Positions 1 through 4,433 of a stretch of 6,402 bases of DNA are shown piece by piece. The first letter of the stretch is position 1. Each line of letters begins with the position of its first letter. The notes beneath the pieces are model-generated. The model made no database searches and was not told the origin of the DNA. It saw only the letters and a list, made by a program, of their open reading frames with translations. Origin of the DNA: Deltaproteobacteria bacterium (GTDB lineage: Bacteria > Desulfobacterota > Desulfobacteria > Desulfobacterales > Desulfosalsimonadaceae). The position numbers and the translations under genes are program-made. The stretch covers positions 1 to 6,402 of the forward strand of contig JAJRPH010000264.1 in the NCBI GenBank assembly GCA_024280875.1, written 5' to 3'.

Positions 1-1
1 A

Positions 2-229
2 GGTGGTCAGCTCATGGGGGCAGCCTTTGCCTTTATCGGTGAAATGTTTTCTAATGAGGAAGAATCTGAAAAAACAGACGCGCTGGCCGGTGCCTTTAAA
101 GCAAAACTCCTTGACTGCCTTGAAAAGGATGATGACGGCGAACTGAAGATGACCATCTCCATTCCGGATGAAGGCATGTTGGATAATATGGCCCAATCCC
201 TTGCCAGGATGGTTGGAGCGAGGCTTTAG
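2..229 (+). CDS. C-terminal end of a larger protein (possibly SNF2-type helicase)
   Basis: The frame is open from the left edge and ends at TAG 227-229. About 75 residues are visible, starting GGQLMGAAFAFIGEMF. An ATG lies at position 14 but has no ribosome binding site in view, and the frame continues upstream of it, so this is most likely the tail of a longer protein. The tail has a hydrophobic helix, then an acidic linker (NEEESEK), a helix ending in LLDCLEKDDDGELKM, a short strand (TISIPDE) and a last helix (MLDNMAQSLARMVG). This pattern reminds me of the extreme C-terminus of large SNF2/RapA-like DEAD/DEAH helicases. That is recollection of a family pattern, and no helicase motif lies within the window. 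The gene converges on the DUF255 gene, with 72 bp between the stop codons and no convincing intrinsic terminator there. Confidence 0.6.
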   Translation, partial: GGQLMGAAFAFIGEMFSNEEESEKTDALAGAFKAKLLDCLEKDDDGELKMTISIPDEGMLDNMAQSLARMVGARL

Positions 230-301
230 GGTATGCCTCAAAAAGTTCGCTGACCCTCATAATCCATAATTGATGGGCTTCTCGTTCAATCACTATTTAA
301 T

Positions 302-1921
302 TTACGGTTGAAGTTGTGCGGCAAAGACTTCCGGATCACTGGTCGGCAGCGTGCATGTGCTATTTTCACATACATAGGCGGTAGCTCTGCCGTCAATCGC
401 CTTTTTCCCCTTTGCCAGGGGGATGATTTCCGCGTGGTCGGTCGCCTGTTTTTCATCTGCCACCACTAAAATCCGGTTGGGGATGAAACTGCTCCTGAAC
501 GTTTCCAGCAGGGAGTCGCCTGTTTTCGGTTTGCCGGCAGGGGTGATCAGAATGATTTCCTTGGGGGTATCCAGGTAGTAATTAACTGCCAGAAGCATTT
601 CGGACAGGGCGGAAGGCGTCGTATTTAATTGTTCGGAAAAGGATTTGAGGGCTTTTTCCGCCCGTTGTTTGTATCGATAGTCCGTGGTAAAAGAATGCAG
701 GCGAAGGAGATTTAATACGGCCACCGCGTTACCGGAGGGTATGGCGCTGTCATAGTATGGCTTTTCCCGGGCGATCAGGTTTTCATGATCCGTGCTGGTC
801 ATGAAAAATCCGCCGTTTTCTTTGTCTTCGTAGAATATTTTCAGCACATTGTCCAGCTCCAGCGCTTTTTCCAGCCAGCCGATATCATGGTCGGCTTCAT
901 AAAGATCGATCATGGCGGCAATCAAAAATGCATAATCATTCAGATAGGCATTGTGGCGGGCACTGTCGTCCTTATAGCTGCGAAAGAGCCGGTGGTCTTT
1001 AAATAAGTGTTTCATGGTAAACCTGGCAGCCGTGGCCGCCCGGTTTACATAATCCTGATTATTAAACGCCAGTCCGGCCCTGGCATATGCTGAAATCATC
1101 AGCGCGTTCCATGCGGTCAGAATTTTTTCATCCCGCAGGGGGGCAGGGCGTTTGTTCCTCTCCGCATATAGAAGCTCCCTGGATTCATCAACCACGGTAA
1201 TTAGTTTTTTTTTGGTGATATGCAATGCCGCTGCTGTTTCATCTGCGGTTTTTTCCGTATGTAAAATATATCGTCCTTCAAAATCAGGGATCATTCCCAC
1301 AGAATAATATTTTTTGATGATTTCGGCGCGCTCTTTGCCCAATACACGGTCCAGTTCTTCAGGTGTCCAGGTAAAATACCAGCCTTCTTCCATATGGCCT
1401 TCAGGCGTTAAACTGTCGGCATCGGTAGCGGAGTAAAACGCGCCGTCCGAAGATGTCATATCCCGCGATACATACCGGAGAATTTCATTTACCACCCGTT
1501 TGAATTCATCATTTCCCGTTACCTGCCAGGCTTCAAGATAGGCCACGGCCAGCAACGCATTATCATAGAGCATTTTTTCAAAATGCGGGACCAGCCAGTG
1601 GTCATCCGTGGAATACCGGTGAAAACCGCCGCCCGCATGGTCGTACATGCCCCCGCCGGCCATTTTAGCGAGTGAGTTTTCAACCATTTCAAGGAAGCTT
1701 TTATCCGGTGTAGTTTTTTTCGGTGTAGCTTTATTGGGTGTGCTCTTATCGGAAGTCTGTCGGTAATAGCGCAGCAGAAACCGGACCGGCAGACTGCTGG
1801 GGAATTTCGGCGCTCCCACGAGTCCGCCGAATTTCGGGTCATAGCTCTGGCGGTAAAAGGTCGCAGCGGTTTGCAGAATTTCTTTTTCGGGCAGGTGTTT
1901 TCCGGGTTTTGTATCCATCAT
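302..1921 (-). CDS. C-terminal six-hairpin domain of a DUF255 (YyaL/SPATA20-like) protein, split frame
   Basis: This 539-residue frame is the second half of a thioredoxin-domain protein of the YyaL/SPATA20 (DUF255) family, whose members are normally one chain of about 650-800 residues. Its family landmarks are in order: YDPKFGGLVGAPKFP at residues 27-41, AGGGFHRYSTDDHWLVPHFEKMLYD around 95-120, FYSATDADS, EKILTAWNALMISAYARAG, PSGNAVAVLNLLRL and a C-terminal VCENSTCTLP. This region forms an (alpha/alpha)6 barrel like N-acylglucosamine epimerases. Its reaction is unknown. The start ATG overlaps the stop of the upstream half as ATGA, and no good Shine-Dalgarno precedes it. It would therefore be made by translational coupling, by frameshifting, or not at all if the gene is a recent frameshift mutant. 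Without the N-terminal half it has no thioredoxin domain and no signal peptide. Residues 58-75 are a low-complexity insert of 5-residue repeats. Confidence 0.85.
   Translation of the reverse strand: MMDTKPGKHLPEKEILQTAATFYRQSYDPKFGGLVGAPKFPSSLPVRFLLRYYRQTSDKSTPNKATPKKTTPDKSFLEMVENSLAKMAGGGMYDHAGGGFHRYSTDDHWLVPHFEKMLYDNALLAVAYLEAWQVTGNDEFKRVVNEILRYVSRDMTSSDGAFYSATDADSLTPEGHMEEGWYFTWTPEELDRVLGKERAEIIKKYYSVGMIPDFEGRYILHTEKTADETAAALHITKKKLITVVDESRELLYAERNKRPAPLRDEKILTAWNALMISAYARAGLAFNNQDYVNRAATAARFTMKHLFKDHRLFRSYKDDSARHNAYLNDYAFLIAAMIDLYEADHDIGWLEKALELDNVLKIFYEDKENGGFFMTSTDHENLIAREKPYYDSAIPSGNAVAVLNLLRLHSFTTDYRYKQRAEKALKSFSEQLNTTPSALSEMLLAVNYYLDTPKEIILITPAGKPKTGDSLLETFRSSFIPNRILVVADEKQATDHAEIIPLAKGKKAIDGRATAYVCENSTCTLPTSDPEVFAAQLQP
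1697..1750 (-). repeat. 15-bp coding tandem repeat (3.6 copies)
   Basis: On the minus strand the codons read DKSTP NKATP KKTTP DKS, a 5-residue unit ([DNK]K[SAT]TP) repeated 3.6 times. The units keep ACA CC(C/G) for the TP pair and AAA or AAG for the lysine, so the DNA itself repeats at 15 bp. It sits in a loop between the APKFP motif and the helix before GGGFHRYSTD, a place where homologues I recall carry only a short variable linker. It looks like a minisatellite expansion that keeps frame and adds a charged, Thr/Pro-rich surface loop. Confidence 0.75.
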
Positions 1922-2676
1922 TTCCGGATAGCTGCCGTGATCTGAAGTCCGGCTTTTTCCGACCGTCCGTCCGGATCATGAAAACTTTGTTTGAGTTTTC
2001 CAAGGATGGTCAGAAATCCAATGCCTGCACCCCGGTCTCCGTCCTTGGCCGGAAAATATGAGCCGCCGTAAAACGGTTTGCGGTCGTGTGTCAGCCAGAC
2101 GCTCATGGGCCATCCGCCCCGGCCGGTCAATGCCTGAACAGCAGTCATGTAAATTGAGTCAATATCCGGCCGTTCTTCCCGGTCGACTTTTACGCAGATA
2201 TAATTCTCATTCATGTATCGGGCAATTTCTTCATCTTCAAAGGACTCTTCTTCCATGACATGGCACCAGTGACAGGTGGCATATCCCACGCTTAAGAATA
2301 TTGGCCGGTTAAGTTGTTTTGCGGTTTCAAAAGCCTCGTCTCCCCAGGGATACCAGTTTACCGGGTTGTGGGCGTGCTGGAGCAGGTACGGGCTGGATTC
2401 CAGAAACAGCCGGTTCGTGTATTTGGCCCATCCATCCGGCTGCAGGTGTCTGGTTCGGGGCTGGTATGATTCCCCGCGCAATTTTTTGGCCTGCGCCAGT
2501 TTTTTGATCAGACTTTTATCATACGCATGGGCTCCGGGCTGGGGAAGATAAGAAAGTGAGTCCGCAGACCAGGCAGCATCGGCTGTCGTTGAAATTGCTG
2601 AAGTATGTGTCATTGTAATAACTCCTGTGATTACAATAATATATATTGGTATCCATCTAAGAGGCATCATGCTCAT
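1918..2676 (-). CDS. N-terminal thioredoxin-like domain of a DUF255 protein, with export signal
   Basis: This 252-residue frame is the first half of the same YyaL/SPATA20-like protein. An N-terminal signal peptide is visible: a basic residue (Arg7), a hydrophobic core (IPIYIIVITGVITM, about 9-22) and Ala-rich candidate cleavage sites near 27 and 32-35. The mature part is thus expected outside the cytoplasm or in the periplasm. The thioredoxin-like domain follows: NRLFLESSPYLLQHAHNPVNWYPW (88-111), the redox motif CHWC (135-138) in SVGYATCHWCHVM, VDREERPDID (164-173), GGWP (187-190) and GGSYFP (204-209). The family's CxxC suggests disulfide chemistry, but the substrate is unknown. The frame stops at TGA 1920-1918 right after AAIRK, in the linker to the six-hairpin domain. 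The start may be 2676, or 2670 (MMPLRW), which is better spaced from a GGGA. It is divergent from the gene at 3046. Confidence 0.85.
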   Translation of the reverse strand: MSMMPLRWIPIYIIVITGVITMTHTSAISTTADAAWSADSLSYLPQPGAHAYDKSLIKKLAQAKKLRGESYQPRTRHLQPDGWAKYTNRLFLESSPYLLQHAHNPVNWYPWGDEAFETAKQLNRPIFLSVGYATCHWCHVMEEESFEDEEIARYMNENYICVKVDREERPDIDSIYMTAVQALTGRGGWPMSVWLTHDRKPFYGGSYFPAKDGDRGAGIGFLTILGKLKQSFHDPDGRSEKAGLQITAAIRK

Positions 2677-2679
2677 AAA

Positions 2680-2683
2680 TCCC
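2680..2683 (-). promoter_or_regulatory. Candidate ribosome binding site that bears on the DUF255 start
   Basis: On the minus strand GGGA lies 3 nt before the ATG at 2676 and 9 nt before the ATG at 2670. The 9-nt spacing is the normal one, so translation more likely begins at 2670 and gives MMPLRWIP. The two choices differ by two residues and do not change the signal peptide. Confidence 0.4.
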
Positions 2684-2804
2684 GTAAAAATCAGTTTGCT
2701 AATATAAATAACAATATAGGACTTTTATTTTGAAATACCACTTTGTGGCATAATATTTTTGAATATAATTCGATGAAGTGATCAGGAAAAGGGACACCGC
2801 AGTG

Positions 2805-2990
2805 ATGAAGAAAGATTGGGCCGTGTTTTTTGAAAAACAACTATGCATTCCCACGGAGGACCGTGGGAGCGAGTTCAAAGGGGCAAAGGGGATAAAGCTG
2901 CACCCGATCATTCAGCGGGCTCCGATGGACAATCAAAAAACATTTGATGCGGCGGCGTCACGGTTTGACAATCTGAGGATTTTTCCATAA
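2805..2990 (+). CDS. Doubtful small ORF, 61 residues
   Basis: I do not recognise this product. From ATG 2805 it reads MKKDWAVFFEKQLCIPTEDR and ends RFDNLRIFP at TAA 2988-2990. AGGAAAAGGGA ends 10 nt before this ATG, and TATAAT at 2764-2769 would place a transcript start upstream of it. A GTG at 2778 would add nine residues but lies too close to that -10. Against it being real: a perfect inverted repeat lies inside the frame, the likely promoter of the next gene overlaps its 3' end, and it has no visible domain, signal or membrane segment. It may be a remnant of a longer gene or chance. Confidence 0.25.
   Translation: MKKDWAVFFEKQLCIPTEDRGSEFKGAKGIKLHPIIQRAPMDNQKTFDAAASRFDNLRIFP
2849..2868. 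repeat. Perfect 8-bp palindrome (REP-like)
   Basis: TCCCACGG, a 4-nt loop AGGA, then CCGTGGGA form a perfect 8-bp hairpin, with one more T-G pair possible outside it (2848/2869). Intergenic palindromes with TCCCACG/CGTGGGA arms are, from memory, dispersed in many copies in Desulfobacterota and some other genomes. No U-run follows, so it does not look like an intrinsic terminator. Confidence 0.5.
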
Positions 2991-2991
2991 T
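2965..2991 (+). promoter_or_regulatory. Candidate sigma-70 promoter for the DUF362 gene
   Basis: A perfect -35 TTGACA (2965-2970) is followed after 15 bp by CATAAT (2986-2991), five of six matches to the -10. The spacer is 2 bp shorter than ideal. Transcription would begin near 2998 and leave a leader of about 48 nt before the ATG at 3046. The call is by eye. Confidence 0.4.
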
Positions 2992-3045
2992 CTGTTCTAC
3001 CAAGACTTCAATATTAAGTTCACACGATTTCAATAGAGGCAAGAC

Positions 3046-4113
3046 ATGGCAAGCGTACTGATTTACCCGGCCACTCATGATACGGTTCGCCCGGCTATTG
3101 ACCGGGCCTTTGAAATATTTCCGATTAATCTATCAGGTAAAACAGTCCTGATCAAACCTAATGCCTTAAGGACTTCCAGTGCTGATGAAGCCATTGTTAC
3201 CCATCCGTCCGTGCTCCGTGCAGTGGTGGAAAAAGTGGAAACTCTGGACCCGGCGGCCATTGTTGTAGGGGACAACCCGGGGGTTGCCAGTTATGGGGCC
3301 AATGAGGAATGTTTTGAGAAAACCGGGCTCATGGAAGCAGCCAAGGGGTATTACCGGAATATCGGCAATGATTCGGTCAATGTCAGCTTTAATCCGGAAT
3401 TTATGTCTTTGGTAAGTGTTTCCAGAATCATCATGGAAACAGATATCATCATCAGCCTGCCGCGATTTAAAACCCATGGATTGACGGTACTTTCCGGGGC
3501 ACTGAAAAATAGCTACGGGTTTCTTTGCGGGGCGCAGAAAGCTGCTCTTCATAAAAAGGCCGGAAATCCTACACGGTTTCAGGAAGTGGTGGTGGACGTG
3601 TTTAAGATCCGGGTGCCGGATTTGTTTATTTTAGATGCGGTGGTCGGCATGGAAGGCAATGGGCCGGCATCCCCTGATTTGCGGGATATCGGCCTGATTC
3701 TGGCAGCGGATAATGCCGTGGCCATGGACTCGGTGATTGCTACTATGATGGGATGTGACCCATCCTGCCTGCACTTCTTGCAAAAGGCAAAAGAAGACGG
3801 TCTGGGCGATTATGACTTAAATAATATTAATATCATTGGAAAGCTGGAGAAAATTCCGGATTTCAAACTCCCTCCTTTGGGTGGTGAAGCGATCACGGAA
3901 AATCCAACCATCCAGGAAATGCTTGCCAGTAAAACAAATTTCCGGCCGAAAGTGGATCAGAGCCTGTGCACGGGCTGTGGTACCTGTGTGGACCAGTGCC
4001 CGGTGTCGGCTCTATCTCTGAAAGGAGATTTTCCGGAAGTGGATGCCGGCACCTGCATTACCTGTTTCTGCTGCCAGGAACTCTGCCCTGAAAAAGCGAT
4101 TCAACTGGGTTGA
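3046..4113 (+). CDS. DUF362 protein with C-terminal 2x[4Fe-4S] ferredoxin domain
   Basis: This 355-residue protein is complete. AGAGG (3035-3039) lies 6 nt before the ATG. The DUF362 domain fills about residues 3-270, with LIKPNA (35-40), VTHPSVLRAVVE (51-62), VGDNPG (74-79), LPRFKTH...GALKNSYGF (138-159) and LDAVVGMEGNGP (196-207). A linker leads to a bacterial-type ferredoxin domain with two CxxCxxCxxxCP motifs: Cys308/311/314/318 and Cys337/340/343/347, each set binding one [4Fe-4S] cluster. An extra Cys342 sits in the second motif. No signal peptide or membrane segment is seen, so it is cytoplasmic. Electron transfer is supported by the clusters; the role of DUF362 is not established. It lies 320 bp before the glycyl radical enzyme gene in the same direction, so a linked anaerobic function is possible, for example as a reductant for the enzyme's activase. 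Confidence 0.93.
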   Translation: MASVLIYPATHDTVRPAIDRAFEIFPINLSGKTVLIKPNALRTSSADEAIVTHPSVLRAVVEKVETLDPAAIVVGDNPGVASYGANEECFEKTGLMEAAKGYYRNIGNDSVNVSFNPEFMSLVSVSRIIMETDIIISLPRFKTHGLTVLSGALKNSYGFLCGAQKAALHKKAGNPTRFQEVVVDVFKIRVPDLFILDAVVGMEGNGPASPDLRDIGLILAADNAVAMDSVIATMMGCDPSCLHFLQKAKEDGLGDYDLNNINIIGKLEKIPDFKLPPLGGEAITENPTIQEMLASKTNFRPKVDQSLCTGCGTCVDQCPVSALSLKGDFPEVDAGTCITCFCCQELCPEKAIQLG

Positions 4114-4142
4114 TTAACTATTGCCTGTCTGCATATCATCTG

Positions 4143-4167
4143 AATTAATTTCAATTGTTTATTAATT
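4143..4167. promoter_or_regulatory. AT-only dyad next to the -35 box
   Basis: AATTAAT (4143-4149) and ATTAATT (4161-4167) are perfect 7-bp inverted arms around an 11-nt centre that holds CAATTG. The right arm touches the -35 of the promoter at 4167-4193, a usual operator position. Because the arms are pure A/T they could arise by chance in this AT-rich stretch. Confidence 0.25.
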
Positions 4168-4193
4168 TGACAGCCCATGTGTTTTTTTATAAT
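4167..4193 (+). promoter_or_regulatory. Candidate sigma-70 promoter for the glycyl radical enzyme gene
   Basis: Both hexamers match consensus exactly: TTGACA (4167-4172) and TATAAT (4188-4193). The spacer is 15 bp, shorter than the preferred 17, which would weaken it or make it depend on an activator. Transcription would start near 4200 and give a leader of about 235 nt that carries the whole repeat element at 4207-4393 before the ATG at 4434. Confidence 0.45.
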
Positions 4194-4277
4194 CTGGGTT
4201 TAGAAGTTTGACAAACTCGTAAAAAGTTAGATTCCGATGGCAAAGAATTTCATAACGCCGATGGGATAAAATAAATC

Positions 4278-4300
4278 GTAGGTCGGGATTTTTTCCCGAC
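4278..4300 (+). repeat. REP unit: GTAG followed by a 7-bp hairpin
   Basis: GTAG (4278-4281) is followed at once by GTCGGGA, loop TTTTT, TCCCGAC, a perfect 7-bp stem (4282-4300). A GTAG tetranucleotide at the 5' foot of a hairpin is the known signature of REP sequences recognised by RAYT-type (TnpA-REP) Y1 transposases. No RAYT gene is in the window. Confidence 0.55.
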
Positions 4301-4317
4301 AAATGGTTTTCGTAATC

Positions 4318-4340
4318 GCCGGGTAAGAAACCCGGCCTAC
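4318..4340 (-). repeat. Inverted REP unit: 7-bp hairpin followed by CTAC
   Basis: GCCGGGT, loop AAGAA, ACCCGGC form a perfect 7-bp stem (4318-4336), followed by CTAC (4337-4340). Read on the minus strand it is GTAG plus hairpin and matches the unit at 4278-4300 at 18 of 23 positions. Four of the five differences form two compensating base-pair swaps in the stem, so pairing is kept. The two units make a head-to-head BIME-like pair. Confidence 0.55.
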
Positions 4341-4355
4341 TATGGGAGTCGTTTT

Positions 4356-4384
4356 TTGATACACTGACCATAGCTTTTTACAAA
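4356..4384 (+). promoter_or_regulatory. Second, weaker candidate promoter inside the repeat's right end
   Basis: TTGATA (4356-4361) and TACAAA (4379-4384) are separated by 17 bp and match consensus at five and four of six positions. The -10 falls in the right terminal repeat. A start near 4391 would give a short, unstructured leader to the gene at 4434. It is an alternative to the promoter at 4167. Confidence 0.25.
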
Positions 4385-4433
4385 GCCATCAAAATTGACC
4401 GGCAGCAGGAAAAATAAGCAGGAGGTCCGTTTC

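Larger units (their letters stand above)
2677..3045. other. Divergent intergenic region
   Basis: These 369 bp separate the minus-strand DUF255 gene from the plus-strand DUF362 gene. The first 100 bp are very AT-rich. They include a small dyad, TACCAC-TTT-GTGGCA (2736-2750, 6-bp arms with one G-T pair), which could be an operator for either direction. A perfect TATAAT lies at 2764-2769 (+) but its best -35 (TTTGTG, 2742-2747) is poor. I see no convincing promoter for the DUF255 gene itself. The rest holds a doubtful small ORF, an 8-bp palindrome and a candidate promoter for the DUF362 gene, each listed separately. Confidence 0.6.
4207..4393. repeat. 187-bp MITE-like element with imperfect terminal inverted repeats
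   Basis: The left end reads TTTGA-N7-GTAAAAAG-T-TA (4207-4229) and the right end is its inverted partner TA-G-CTTTTTAC-N7-TCAAA (4371-4393), with identical 7-nt spacing between the conserved blocks. Inside lie two hairpins in opposite orientation (4278-4300 and 4318-4340). Ends of the type TTTGA(C/T)...CGTAAAAAG are, from memory, frequent in intergenic DNA of Desulfobacteraceae. No transposase frame fits inside. A 70-codon minus-strand frame across it is a by-product of the repeat. The element lies wholly within the likely 5' leader of the glycyl radical enzyme gene. Confidence 0.5.

Noticed and set aside
230..301. Bidirectional terminator between the converging genes
   Set aside because: Only a 4-bp stem (CCAT/ATGG) without a T-run on either side is visible.
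1950..1960. A5 run in GGAAAAAGCC as the site of a programmed -1 frameshift
   Set aside because: It does not fit the X XXY YYZ pattern in frame, and the original frame stays family-like beyond it (QITAAIRK), so the frame change lies at 1918-1923.
1738..2061. Plus-strand 107-residue frame across the DUF255 split, and others at 2058-2551
   Set aside because: These are antisense to conserved thioredoxin and barrel motifs and look like shadows of the coding strand.
2699..2911. Minus-strand 70-residue frame upstream of the DUF255 gene
   Set aside because: It covers the AT-rich promoter region and the palindrome. Its Phe/Tyr/Ile-rich product has no clear membrane topology and no ribosome binding site.
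4278..4357. The hairpins plus the T6 run (4352-4357) as an intrinsic terminator for the DUF362 gene
   Set aside because: The T-run starts about 15 nt after the second stem rather than directly at its foot, and the first hairpin is followed by AAATGG.
4162..4371. Minus-strand frame of 69 residues between DUF362 and the glycyl radical enzyme gene
   Set aside because: It is made almost entirely of the repeat element, including both hairpins, and has no ribosome binding site or domain. It is a by-product of the repeat.
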